Assembly: GCF_000429545.1 (NCBI RefSeq)
Contig: NZ_AUCB01000027.1
Span: forward strand, 1 to 64,000
DNA: 64,000 bases
DNA from: Arenibacter certesii DSM 19833
Lineage (GTDB): Bacteria > Bacteroidota > Bacteroidia > Flavobacteriales > Flavobacteriaceae
Direction: 5' to 3'
Numbering within the stretch: the stretch's first letter is position 1; every line of letters begins with the position of its first letter. Shown here piece after piece: positions 46,094-55,460 of the stretch. A program made the translations under genes and the position numbers. The notes under the pieces are model-generated. The model did not search any database, was not told where the DNA came from, and worked only from the letters and a program-made list of their open reading frames with translations.

Positions 46094-46627
46094 TTACTTT
46101 AAAGGAACATAGGCTAGTCTTTGTCCACCTACAGATAAATCTGCCATAAGCCCTTTTTTAGGAATTACAAATACTACCACTCCATCATTATAATTTGCGT
46201 TGGCAGCAACTCCTTCTTCTAAGGCTATCGCTTTTGCCTCGGCAGAAAACTCATATTTACCTTGTTTAAAATGATTTAATGCGTCTTCGGTTTCAAAAAA
46301 GATAATTTCTGTAAAGGTTTGTCCACCTGCTTGAAGGCCCACATCCAATTTTTTAAGGTCGGCCATTCCAACCAATATACCATTCTCATAAACTGCACCA
46401 TTTCCAGAAGCACCTCCTACAATAAAGGCACCCTCCCCAACATTAGGGAATATTACGTAGCCAGATGCATTATTAAAGAAAAGATCTAACCCTGCATCCA
46501 TGTTTTCGGCATTCATTTTTGCTTCTTCTGCTGCGTTAATTATTTTTTGATTTTTATCATCCTGAGCAAAAGAAGTAAAGGTTACCAATAGGACAACCAT
46601 AGTAGTTACACATTTTAAAGTTTTCAT
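46094..46627 (-). CDS. Exported SYLF/YSC84-domain protein
   Basis: Secreted protein of 177 residues. A Sec signal (MKTLKCVTTMVVLLVTFTSF, cleavage near AQDDK) is followed by one SYLF domain: LDLFFNNASGYVIFPNVGEG, then GGASGNGAVYENGILVG, and LDVGLQAGGQTFTEIIFFET. The bacterial family is linked to lipid binding. The start at 46627 is chosen because the longer frame to 46756 places 43 unrelated residues before the signal peptide. It is a single gene, divergent from DUF808. A short stem (taccc/gggta, 46049-46070) after it may end transcription. Confidence 0.87.
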   Translation of the reverse strand: MKTLKCVTTMVVLLVTFTSFAQDDKNQKIINAAEEAKMNAENMDAGLDLFFNNASGYVIFPNVGEGAFIVGGASGNGAVYENGILVGMADLKKLDVGLQAGGQTFTEIIFFETEDALNHFKQGKYEFSAEAKAIALEEGVAANANYNDGVVVFVIPKKGLMADLSVGGQRLAYVPLK

Positions 46628-46966
46628 ACAGTATATTTTTAGTTTAACATTTATTTTTAAAAGCTCTTCCGAAGCGGGTGTTCTCAATCCTCTTAGGAAA
46701 ACTCTCCTGAATGTCAAATTTAAAATACTGTCTACAAGCACATTAACCCTAATCATAAAAGTTTTAGTGTGTTTGGTAATTATACTCGCGAAAAATTAAA
46801 CCGAATCTATTTTCAAAAGGAAGACGAATTGGTACAGTCTAACTCCAAATCAATCAACTTGGGAAAATTATCGTAATAGCAATAAGAAAATCCGCTTTTA
46901 AAGCATTAAAAAAAATAAAAATTACGTAATCTTGCTTTCCACTTTATTAAATTAAAACAAATAAAT

Positions 46967-47833
46967 ATGGCGTCAGGTTTTTTTGCATTGCTGGATGATA
47001 TTGCAGCTCTAATGGATGATGTAGCAGCAATGAGTAAAATTGCAGGTAAGAAAACTGCTGGTATTCTAGGGGATGATCTTGCTGTAAATGCCGAAAAAGC
47101 CTCTGGATTTGTTTCCTCTCGTGAATTACCGGTTTTATGGGCCATTACCAAGGGGTCCATGCTCAATAAATTAATAATTTTACCAGTTGCCTTTGCTCTT
47201 AGTGCATTTTTGCCCGTCGCGGTTACAATAATTCTATTGCTGGGTGGACTATATTTAGCCTATGAGGGAGCAGAAAAAGTTCATGAGTTTCTATTTCATC
47301 GCAATCATGGGGCAAAAGAAGTGGTGCATGAGGAGCTTACAAAAGCGCAGATATTAGCTCAAGAAAAGGATAAGATTAAATCAGCTGTCATTACTGATTT
47401 TATTCTTTCGGTTGAAATAGTGATTATTGCTTTGGGAACTGTGGTGAGTCAGCCGATTACGATCCAGATAATAGTAGTATCAATTATTGCCCTTATCGCA
47501 ACGGTAGGCGTATACGGCATTGTAGCCCTTATCGTTAGAATGGACGATTTTGGCTTTAAATTAATTGATCTCAATGAAGAGGATGATAGTATTTCTGATA
47601 AAATAGGTCGGTTTTTGGTAAACGCTCTCCCGGTTGTAATTAGAAGTCTGTCCGTAATAGGAACTATTGCCTTGCTATTGGTAGCTGGGGGGATTTTTAT
47701 GCATAACCTGGAATTCCTTCACCATTGGTTTACAGGTATTCCATCCATTATTAGTGAATTTATAGTAGGGTTGATAGTTGGAGTTATTTGTTTATTAATC
47801 GTATTACTAGTAAAAAGGGTAATAAAGCGATAA
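46967..47833 (+). CDS. DUF808 family (YedI-like) membrane protein
   Basis: Inner-membrane protein of 288 residues. The N-terminus (MASGFFALLDDIAALMDDVA, then KKTAGILGDDLAVNAEKASG) is the conserved DUF808 opening. About five to six helices follow, with GGLYLAYEGAEKVHEFL after the second. E. coli YedI belongs here; the activity of the family is not established. It stands alone, divergent from the SYLF gene. The motif LLLVAGGIFMHN and the C-terminal two helices are complete, so the gene looks intact. Confidence 0.88.
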   Translation: MASGFFALLDDIAALMDDVAAMSKIAGKKTAGILGDDLAVNAEKASGFVSSRELPVLWAITKGSMLNKLIILPVAFALSAFLPVAVTIILLLGGLYLAYEGAEKVHEFLFHRNHGAKEVVHEELTKAQILAQEKDKIKSAVITDFILSVEIVIIALGTVVSQPITIQIIVVSIIALIATVGVYGIVALIVRMDDFGFKLIDLNEEDDSISDKIGRFLVNALPVVIRSLSVIGTIALLLVAGGIFMHNLEFLHHWFTGIPSIISEFIVGLIVGVICLLIVLLVKRVIKR

Positions 47834-47948
47834 GGAATTAATGGCTAGAATAGTAAACCCTAATGACATAAATAAGGCCTAAGATCCTATGTACACTGAT
47901 TGTTAAATTTTGTAATGGGGTAATTATGGTATTAAAAGCATTTGAAAT

Positions 47949-48356
47949 TTACTTTTTATACTCTTGTCCCTTATCAATATTGCGGTTCGATATTTTAAAT
48001 ATGATCCGTAAAATCTCTTTTTTCAATTGATTTTCATCGATGGGTTTATTGATGATATATTCTGGATTCGCTTTTTGAGCTCTTTCTAAAGTAGTTTGGT
48101 CCGAATTTCCGGTGATAAAAACAATGGAAATACCGTATTTTTCATTGATCAACTCAGCAATTTCTATCCCGTTTCGTTCTCCATTTAATCCAATATCTAA
48201 AAGGACAAGATCTGGAACTTCCTCCTCCATAATTGCTAACGCCTCTTCACCATTATTAGCTGTTGTAATAGCTACATTCTCAATCTCATCAATGGTACAT
48301 TCCAAAAACATTTGGATAACCATGTTATCCTCAACAATTAGTATTTTTGTCAACAT
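47949..48356 (-). CDS. Single-domain response regulator
   Basis: Receiver protein of 135 residues without an output domain. The phospho-accepting Asp is D54 in LVLLDIGLNGERNG, the acidic pocket is in IVEDN (9-10), and the conserved Thr/Lys are in FITGNSD and INKPI. The C-terminal tail after residue 120 is short. Its gene begins 3 bp after the histidine kinase gene ends, so the two are a pair. The output is probably a protein partner and not DNA. Confidence 0.9.
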   Translation of the reverse strand: MLTKILIVEDNMVIQMFLECTIDEIENVAITTANNGEEALAIMEEEVPDLVLLDIGLNGERNGIEIAELINEKYGISIVFITGNSDQTTLERAQKANPEYIINKPIDENQLKKEILRIIFKISNRNIDKGQEYKK

Positions 48357-48359
48357 AGT

Positions 48360-49919
48360 CTACAAAATTTCTTCTATTTCTTGAAATGTAATTATATAGT
48401 GAGTTCCAGGTTTTGATGAATCTTTTTCAATGTCTCCTTTAATCTGGACAACTAGTTTATGTATTAATTTTAACCCAAGGGATTTCGTATTTTTAAATTC
48501 CACCTCCTCCGGAAACCCAATACCATCATCGCCTATTTTAAGAATGTAATTTGGATATTTTAATTTTTCGATCTCTATATAAATATTACCTTCTGCTCCA
48601 TTAACAATGCCATACTTTAATGAATTGGTAACTATTTCATTGATTATAAGACCCAAGGGAACAGAAGTATCCAAATTGAGATAAAGCTCATCAGCGTTAA
48701 CGTTTAGATGTATGTTGGAATCCCCCCCTTTCATAGAAGCAATAAGATTGGTCACTAATCGTATTAAATATTCCCCATAATCTATTTTTGTTAAATCATC
48801 GGATTGGTATAGCATTTCATGAATTATAGACATGGAATTTATCCTATACTGTCCATATCTAAAAAGCCCCTTTGTCTTCTCGTCCTTTATAAAACTCGAC
48901 TGCAAGCTTAATAAACCAGTAATAACCTGAAGATTATTTTTTACCCTATGATGAATTTCTTTAAGTAGCAGATCCCTTTCTCTAATCCGGATTTCCACCT
49001 TCTTATTTAAAACATATATAGCGGAATTCTTTCTGTACAAGCTATAGATTATGAAAAGAAATAAAACCACCCCAGTATTCAACAAGAAGGCATATAAAAA
49101 GGTCCTATTCTTATAGTCCTTCACTTTTTTGTCAATAAGCTCATTATTGATTTTAGTATAAAGTGTAAAAAGGGTTTTACCTTCTAAATTTACTGCACGA
49201 TATGAATATATTGGATTCTCATTTCGATTTTTTTGAAGTAATTCCTCTTCAGAAATAGAGTACAATTCCCCGTAACCAACAGGTAAATCCTTTCTATTAT
49301 CGGTTAGCAATCCAACATGTTGACGTTTAAAATGAGTAAGCCAATTTTGAGCTTTTAAATTCAATCCTACAATTCCCCTTAGTTCATCGTTAAGAAATAA
49401 GGGCGTAAAAAATCGAATGGTTGGCCTATACGGAATTTCTATTTCACCATGCTCCATATTAAGATCCAAATTAGAAACATATAAATCTCCCTGCTTTAGT
49501 CTTATGGACTCTTTAAAAAAATAGCGATTTCCTTTATACTGAATGATATCTGCATCCGATATTTTATTATCCTCAACACGAATTATTTCCATCCCCAAAG
49601 GATCTATAAATCGGGCTAAGAAATAATTGTCATCGGTCTTTAGAAACATACCTAGTTTTTCTTTAATTAATTCAATAGAAAGATCTGATTCTAGATCTAA
49701 TTTGATAAGGTCCCTAATAAAAAACACATGTTTTTTACTAAAATCATATAAATTTTCTAATTGATAATTGGCAGTGGAAAGACGGTTAGCAGCTTTAATA
49801 TTTTCTACCAGCTCTACATTACTCTGGTACACATCAACTCTTTGATAAGATATTCTCCAAATGGTAGCTGTTGTTACTACGAATAACGCTAAGGATATAA
49901 ATACGAGTCTTTTTTCCAT
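48360..49919 (-). CDS. Membrane sensor histidine kinase, HisKA_2 type
   Basis: Sensor kinase of 519 residues. One helix at about 5-21, an extracytoplasmic region (about 30-275) and a second helix (about 276-296) define the sensor part, which resembles a Cache-type fold (RFFTPLFLNDELRGIVGLNL). The cytoplasmic part has the HisKA_2 phospho-site KEIHHRVKNNLQVITGLLSL (His323/324), then an ATP-binding domain with INEIVTNSLKYG (N box) and IGDDGIGFPEEV (G1). HisKA_2 kinases often signal through single-domain regulators, as here. The sensed ligand is unknown. The upstream 560 bp contain no other gene. Confidence 0.9.
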   Translation of the reverse strand: MEKRLVFISLALFVVTTATIWRISYQRVDVYQSNVELVENIKAANRLSTANYQLENLYDFSKKHVFFIRDLIKLDLESDLSIELIKEKLGMFLKTDDNYFLARFIDPLGMEIIRVEDNKISDADIIQYKGNRYFFKESIRLKQGDLYVSNLDLNMEHGEIEIPYRPTIRFFTPLFLNDELRGIVGLNLKAQNWLTHFKRQHVGLLTDNRKDLPVGYGELYSISEEELLQKNRNENPIYSYRAVNLEGKTLFTLYTKINNELIDKKVKDYKNRTFLYAFLLNTGVVLFLFIIYSLYRKNSAIYVLNKKVEIRIRERDLLLKEIHHRVKNNLQVITGLLSLQSSFIKDEKTKGLFRYGQYRINSMSIIHEMLYQSDDLTKIDYGEYLIRLVTNLIASMKGGDSNIHLNVNADELYLNLDTSVPLGLIINEIVTNSLKYGIVNGAEGNIYIEIEKLKYPNYILKIGDDGIGFPEEVEFKNTKSLGLKLIHKLVVQIKGDIEKDSSKPGTHYIITFQEIEEIL

Positions 49920-50481
49920 TATTTCATTAGCCTAATTTAAAATTTAATTTTAAAAATAATGGGGTTTTTCTAGACCGAATTACCATTTTTTGCGTTGTAC
50001 AATGCCTTTTAAATTAAACAACTTGAACGCTATTAACCCTAATGTAAAACATAGAAATTTTATACTTACTCTATATCATTCTCAAGTATTAAACATGCAT
50101 TCTACCGTCGGGCTTTAATGTAATCTGTTCATTACAGTGATCCTTACGGAAAACGATATCGGCATCAGTAGCCAGACGATTGCGCACCAAAATACTTGGA
50201 GAAGTAGTATGATAAAAATTTATGACCCGTTAAATGCGCCAAATTAGTCACAATTACTTACAAAATAAAATTTTGAATCTTACTTTTTTAATATTTTCAT
50301 GAATTCCATAAAATAATCCAGATACCGTTTCCGTGTTCCACTACATCATAATAAGCAACAACTCCTAATTAGGTACATACTAATTTACTTGGGACTTAGG
50401 TTTAGGGATTACGCTACACTGGAATTACTGCAGCTGTTTTTTGGTCTACATTCTATCCATCAATTCCCTTAGGAAACAGGA
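49920..50481. other. Long intergenic region with a possible gene remnant
   Basis: Most of this region is AT-rich and empty. On the minus strand between about 50235 and 50095 an open stretch of about 45 codons without a start encodes residues such as TTSPSILVRNRLATDADIVF. It is richer in G and C than its flanks and is bounded by stops. It may be the decayed end of a lost gene. No family is recognised, and chance cannot be excluded. Confidence 0.3.
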
Positions 50482-52062
50482 TTATTTTATGGTATTTTCC
50501 AGAATAATAACAGACGGGCTAGTAGAAAGCCATTTTTTTCCCAGTCCCGTAGTATCCCCTGCTGGGGTGAAATAAACAAAAGACCCCAAGGCCACGTCTA
50601 CATCTCCGTCCCCGTCCAGATCCTCGGCATCCATAACGATCCACCTGCCATTTGTAGATTGAGGGAAGGTGTAGTCTTCAAAATCCAATTCCCCTTTATT
50701 TTCCAAATAAACAAAACTCTCTTCTGGATGGCTGATGTAGTCCGGAAAGAAAGATATAGCCGCGATATCCAGATCTCCATCTAGGTCAAAATCCCTCGCC
50801 ACAGCCTTATACGCCCCATTGAGAGGATAAAAGTACGCTTGTTTAAATTGTAGGTCCCCTTCATTGATAAATATATAAATCCCGTGATAATTTTTCAGGA
50901 ATGGGGTTTTATCCGCATTATCCCCACATACATAGAGTATATCATCCAAACCATCATTGTTAAAATCAGCCAGTTCTATATATTGTGATCCATATAAGGG
51001 CAGAAATGATAACAGTCGTTTTTCTTCAAAAGAACTGTCTCCCTTATTTTCATAATAGAAGACCCCTTCATCGCCTTGCGCCATCAACACTATGATATCC
51101 TTTAGCCCATCCCCATTCATATCCTTTATTACTGCTGAAATAGCTCCTGGCCTATTATTTAGTAACTGCTCTCTGTAACCTTTCTCTCCTTCATTAAAAT
51201 AACAAACTAACCTTCCTGTTTGGTTCCCAAACTCACAGGAAACAATATCCTCTCTTCCATTGTTATTTAAATCTCCATATGCTATAAATACGGGACGTTG
51301 CATATTTTCTATGAGTACTTCCGTGCTATTTAATTGCATCCCAGGTCCAGAAGTGGTTATCTTTTGAAGGGTTCCCTCCGCTGCATCATTTGGAAAAATA
51401 TTTTTACCTGCCGTAGTCACATAAAGAGTATTATTTATTTCACGGTATTGAACGGGACTCGTTTTTAATCGTACTACCTGTTCCTTTTCCAAATTAGGTG
51501 TCAGGAAGGTTAGACTATTTATATGTTGCTTTCCATCTGCATACACCACACCCTTTCCTTCTGGCCTAATTTTCACCATAGTGGTTAATGGAGGTCTTTG
51601 TGAATAAGCTACTTCCTTATAAATAAAATGTGTTAAGCCCATCCTTATTTTTTTAGAGTACGATATGGATGGCATAGCGTCTGGCGCACTATCAATATAA
51701 TAATTCACAATTTTATCCCAGTCCGCCTTAGCCAATAGGGGTTGATCCGGAAAAATATTGGCATTTCTGACTCTATCTCCACCACTACCCTTTTCAAATA
51801 GGCTATCTGGTTGCTGATCACCATCAAAAATCCCCAACCGAAAAGCCATAGCCGGAAGCACGTCCTCCCTCCAACTAAACTTTGGCAAACTATCTGGGGG
51901 AACAAAAAGATGACAACGGGAACAATGGATACGTGCTAACGCCTCCCCTTGAAGTTTTGAAACTGGTACGTCTTTGATTTCTGAATTTTGAGTTGCTTTT
52001 TTTCTTTCTATACAAGAGGTAAACAGCATCAATAAAACACCTAATAGAACATATCTCCTCAT
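50482..52062 (-). CDS. Lipoprotein with cytochrome c motif and FG-GAP/VCBS repeats
   Basis: Exported protein of 526 residues. A lipoprotein signal ends in LMLFTSC (Cys17). One heme-c motif CSRCH (47-51) with the pattern EALARIHCSRCHLFVPPDSLP resembles the start of a c-type cytochrome domain of about 90 residues. The remainder is a beta-propeller with calcium-type repeats: DLNNNGREDIVSCEFG, DMNGDGLKDIIV, DFNNDGLDDILYV, DFDLDGDLDIAAI and DLDGDGDVDVALGSF. A possible distal Met ligand for the heme is in LPAMAFRLG. The substrate is unknown; a role in carbohydrate oxidation or surface electron transfer is possible. Confidence 0.88.
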   Translation of the reverse strand: MRRYVLLGVLLMLFTSCIERKKATQNSEIKDVPVSKLQGEALARIHCSRCHLFVPPDSLPKFSWREDVLPAMAFRLGIFDGDQQPDSLFEKGSGGDRVRNANIFPDQPLLAKADWDKIVNYYIDSAPDAMPSISYSKKIRMGLTHFIYKEVAYSQRPPLTTMVKIRPEGKGVVYADGKQHINSLTFLTPNLEKEQVVRLKTSPVQYREINNTLYVTTAGKNIFPNDAAEGTLQKITTSGPGMQLNSTEVLIENMQRPVFIAYGDLNNNGREDIVSCEFGNQTGRLVCYFNEGEKGYREQLLNNRPGAISAVIKDMNGDGLKDIIVLMAQGDEGVFYYENKGDSSFEEKRLLSFLPLYGSQYIELADFNNDGLDDILYVCGDNADKTPFLKNYHGIYIFINEGDLQFKQAYFYPLNGAYKAVARDFDLDGDLDIAAISFFPDYISHPEESFVYLENKGELDFEDYTFPQSTNGRWIVMDAEDLDGDGDVDVALGSFVYFTPAGDTTGLGKKWLSTSPSVIILENTIK

Positions 52063-52312
52063 ACCAGTTTACCTTACTCAATACTACATATTGCACTCGT
52101 ATAAATTAGAATGCAAACATGGATAGAACACAAAATAGCACTTTAAATCCAATGATTTCAACTTGAAATAGCATAAATGTCTGTATCCTACCCAATAATG
52201 ACCCATCGAGAATCCGTTATTTCTATTATTACAAGCCGCAAACTACCTAAGCACCTTATATTTGGATCATTTAATTAATGTGTAATCCTGAAGCCAGTAG
52301 TCCTTGCTGTAA

Positions 52313-54130
52313 CTAGAGCATACGCGTTAACAATACTGTAGCCAAGACCCATAAAATAAGGCTCAGTATTCCTCCTATGATAAAAAAATGTTTGAATTTA
52401 TAGTTGCCAATACCGTAGATCAGGGTATTGGTCTGATATCCTACCGGGGTAAAAAAACTAAAATTAGCGGCAAACATTACTGCTAGTATAAACGGTTTAA
52501 AATCTAATTGCAGACCATGGGCTACTGCTATCGCAATAGGTGTCATAATAATCGCAGTAGCATTATTGCTAACCACCCCGCTCATAACCATGGTTACAAA
52601 AAAAAGCGTTCCTATGACCACCATTTGGGGCTGTCCCTCCAAGAACCCCAATAATTGTTCTGAGATCCATGTATCGGCACCAGTATTATTCATGGCGAGA
52701 CCCAAAGGAATCATCCCTGCGAGTAGAAAGAATATCTGCCAATTCACTTTTTTATACACCCTATCAAGGTATAGTTGATTAGTCAGCAACAGCAGGGCCA
52801 CTCCCGATAGTGCACTTACCATAATAGATAAGACTCCTGTTGCGGCCAAAGCAACCACCATTAGAAGGACTGCTAAGGAAAAGTATTTTTTAATGGGCGC
52901 ATTGTTTTCTGGTCTATCCAATTGTTGAAGCAACACAATATTTTCTATAGCCTCTAAGGATTGCACATTTTCCCTACTAACATCTACCAATAATCTATCA
53001 CCTGCTTTTAGAACCAGTTTATTTACACTACTTCGCACCATTCTTTGATGAATGTTGGTAAGCGTTTTCCGCTTTTTAATGGCAATAGGCAGTACATCTT
53101 GTTGCATATACCCTCTAAGATTACCCAATGTTTTTCCCAAGAGCGCTGCACCAGGCAACATTAGGAGTTCCACAAATACACGTTCATCCAATTTGGATCC
53201 TTTCTCTCCTTCTTCCGTTGGTTTATCAGGAATCATCCAATGATGCTGCTCATTTACACCCAGGCCCTGAGATTCATTTAATTTGGATAGGTTTTTTATA
53301 TCGCACATAAGAAGCAATTCATCGTTCTCCTTAAGGGTAATATATTTTCCCGGTGCGTTATGCACTCGGTTGTCTCGTACTAGTTGTAGTAAGGACAGTT
53401 CTGGATTATTGTATAAAAAGGTATTTTCTATTCTTTTATCCACTAAATGGGATTCGCTCTTAATACGCACACTAGTGATATAGTTATCTAAACTATAATC
53501 CTCATTTAGATCCTTATCCTTACTCCATGGCAACCACCTCAGGGCCAACGTAAGGTATATTATAGAAACCCCAAGAAAAATAAGTCCTATTGCAGTAAAT
53601 TCGAAGAAACCCAAAGCAGGAGCTCCCAAATTTTTACCGACTGCATTAACGATTAAGTTGGTGGAGGTCCCCATTAGGGTACAGGATCCACCCAAAATAC
53701 CCGCAAAGGAAATGGGAAGCAATAATTTTGATTTTGGGACTTTAAATCGTTCGGAGAGCTGATTTATTATTTTAATAAAAACGATGACTACTGCGGTTGT
53801 ACTGATAAAGGCCGAAATACTCGCAGTAACCACCATAAACAATGGGGCCATGACATAGATAGATAATCCTTTTAACTTTCCCAAGCCAGAAGTGAGCCAT
53901 GAAATAACGCCGTTTTCCTCCATGGCAATGGCCAAAATCATTAAAGCCAAGACGGCTATAGTGGCACTGTTGGAAAATCCGCTGATAGCTTCTTCAGGAG
54001 AAATTAATCCTAGTAATGTTAGCGATACGATTATGAAAAAGGCAATTTTATCAACGGGGAATATCTCTAGTGCAAATAATACAATTACCGTTGCCAGTAC
54101 TAGAAATACTAGGATTATGTCTACTGTCAT
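52313..54130 (-). CDS. SLC13/DASS-family transporter with TrkA-C (RCK_C) domains
   Basis: Inner-membrane transporter of 605 residues. About 5-6 helices (1-195) are followed by a cytoplasmic insert (about 205-405) holding two RCK_C-like domains (IKSESHLVDKRIENTFLYNN; LPGAALLGKTLGNLRGYMQQ). A second set of helices (about 415-600) then follows. The motifs LMGTSTNLIVNAV and GVVSNNATAIIMTP are the paired SNT-type substrate and sodium hairpins of the DASS family. Candidate substrates are sulfate, dicarboxylates or other anions. The RCK_C domains suggest control by a nucleotide ligand. It is divided from the Csp-like gene by 38 bp on the same strand. Confidence 0.88.
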   Translation of the reverse strand: MTVDIILVFLVLATVIVLFALEIFPVDKIAFFIIVSLTLLGLISPEEAISGFSNSATIAVLALMILAIAMEENGVISWLTSGLGKLKGLSIYVMAPLFMVVTASISAFISTTAVVIVFIKIINQLSERFKVPKSKLLLPISFAGILGGSCTLMGTSTNLIVNAVGKNLGAPALGFFEFTAIGLIFLGVSIIYLTLALRWLPWSKDKDLNEDYSLDNYITSVRIKSESHLVDKRIENTFLYNNPELSLLQLVRDNRVHNAPGKYITLKENDELLLMCDIKNLSKLNESQGLGVNEQHHWMIPDKPTEEGEKGSKLDERVFVELLMLPGAALLGKTLGNLRGYMQQDVLPIAIKKRKTLTNIHQRMVRSSVNKLVLKAGDRLLVDVSRENVQSLEAIENIVLLQQLDRPENNAPIKKYFSLAVLLMVVALAATGVLSIMVSALSGVALLLLTNQLYLDRVYKKVNWQIFFLLAGMIPLGLAMNNTGADTWISEQLLGFLEGQPQMVVIGTLFFVTMVMSGVVSNNATAIIMTPIAIAVAHGLQLDFKPFILAVMFAANFSFFTPVGYQTNTLIYGIGNYKFKHFFIIGGILSLILWVLATVLLTRML

Positions 54131-54168
54131 TCCATATAGAATTAACTATTGATTGAGTAACCCTAGGT

Positions 54169-54489
54169 TTATGCAGCTAGAATCTTTCTACACTCTTCCA
54201 TGCACTTAACACACGAATTGGCACAATCCTCACAATGTTTATGATCGTGCTGCCCACATTGCTCTGCGCACCATTGACATACTTCTGCACATAATCTACA
54301 ATATTCCTTGGCAAAACTACTATCGGCCATTAAAAACTTCATAGTTGTAGTACATGCCTCTATACATAAAATACAACATTTGGGACAATCGTTCTTACTT
54401 TCCATCCCAGCCATCTGTATTAAACAATACTCACAATCCCTTATACACTTTAGACAGGCGTCTATACAATCTTGATACTTTAGCTCCAT
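54169..54489 (-). CDS. Cys-rich four-helix-bundle copper-binding protein (Csp/DUF326-like)
   Basis: Small cytoplasmic protein of 106 residues with 20 cysteines, arranged mostly as CxxC and CxxxC pairs along four helices (Cys8, 12, 15, 19, 22; 35, 38, 39, 42, 46; 64, 67, 71, 74, 78; 86, 89, 93, 96, 100). The segment CGQHDHKHCEDC adds three His. This matches cytosolic copper-storage protein Csp3, in which Cys line the core of the bundle and bind many Cu(I). There is no signal peptide, so storage or buffering inside the cell is likely. It lies directly upstream of the SLC13 gene and may be co-transcribed. Confidence 0.9.
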   Translation of the reverse strand: MELKYQDCIDACLKCIRDCEYCLIQMAGMESKNDCPKCCILCIEACTTTMKFLMADSSFAKEYCRLCAEVCQWCAEQCGQHDHKHCEDCANSCVKCMEECRKILAA

Positions 54490-54819
54490 GGTGATCTTAT
54501 TTTAGTTAACCTTAAAATTATAGTATTCCTCATCTAGAGATGCACTTTATTGGATAATTTATAGACACAAATGACCTTGATTTTATTGCATTACGAGAGC
54601 AATATTAGGGTCATTCCAGTTGCCGAATTGGCTTATAGAATTTGGGATCAAAAGCAGTAGAACATCTTGGTTTTACTTTTAAAAGGGGAATTACAAATTT
54701 GGTTAGGCATACTGCACTGTGCACTGTAGACTCTTATCCCATGCGCCTATGAAGGCCCATTTTTTCCCTAATTTTCTAAAAAACAGTAATCTCTTATAGG
54801 TTCGCTTTTTCTAGCTAAA
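54490..54819. other. Intergenic region, no gene seen
   Basis: About 330 bp between the Csp-like gene and a response-regulator gene on the same strand. No reading frame or strong hairpin is recognised. ATGACCTTGATTTT near 54571 superficially resembles the shared operator but lacks its second half. Confidence 0.35.
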
Positions 54820-55254
54820 TCAATATCTCACAATAAATTCGGAATCCACTCCATACTTCTCCTCTAAGACGGAATTTATAGCTTTTTCCAAGGATTCCTT
54901 TAGTTGAGGAAAGGATTTAGGCTTTTTTAAGTATTTATTTGCCCCACCATCTTTAACTGCATCCACCATCTTAGGATCCAAGTAGGTAGAATAGATAACC
55001 ACTGGAATAGCAGCCAAGCTTGGTTCCCTTCTAATATCGGCCAAACATTCCTCCCCATTCATCAAGGGCATGTTCAGATCAAGGAAAATGATATCAGGAA
55101 GCTTTTGGTTCCTGTCCAATAAACTGGCCATCAGGTCCACTCCATTATCAAAAGTAAGTATTATAGAATCTGGACGTTGTTCATTTAACGCCTCTGAAAA
55201 CAGCATTCGATCGTCCTCATCATCATCTGCAAGAAAAATATAGTTTTTATTCAT
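54820..55254 (-). CDS. Single-domain response regulator (Rcp1-like)
   Basis: Receiver protein of 144 residues. The acidic triad FLADDDEDD (about 7-15), the phospho-accepting Asp59 in IIFLDLNMPLMNG and the later YLKKPKSF (Lys) are intact. This DDDEDD and LNMPxMNG pattern is typical of Rcp1-type regulators that receive phosphate from phytochrome-like or hybrid kinases. There is no output domain, and no kinase gene adjoins it, so its partner is encoded elsewhere. It is transcribed divergently from the cNMP/CBS gene. Confidence 0.88.
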   Translation of the reverse strand: MNKNYIFLADDDEDDRMLFSEALNEQRPDSIILTFDNGVDLMASLLDRNQKLPDIIFLDLNMPLMNGEECLADIRREPSLAAIPVVIYSTYLDPKMVDAVKDGGANKYLKKPKSFPQLKESLEKAINSVLEEKYGVDSEFIVRY

Positions 55255-55460
55255 ACTGCAATCTTATTAAACAATATTGGACATTAGTCTTCAAATTTAA
55301 GTAATTCACCTTAATAAAAAAGGCATCAATTGGACTTTCTTTTGTTCCTATGTATAAGTATCATTGTATTTTATAGTGAATTAAAATAGAGAAATTTTTT
55401 TGTGTATCTTTTTTCTTTTAATGATGAACCTTATAAAGTAATTTTATCCAAAATACCGGT

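Noticed and set aside
46628-46756. Longer start for the SYLF protein
   Set aside because: It would place 43 unrelated residues before a clear signal peptide.
54571-54584. ATGACCTTGATTTT upstream of the Csp-like gene as an operator
   Set aside because: Only one half-site is present and no matching -7 box on the minus strand was found.
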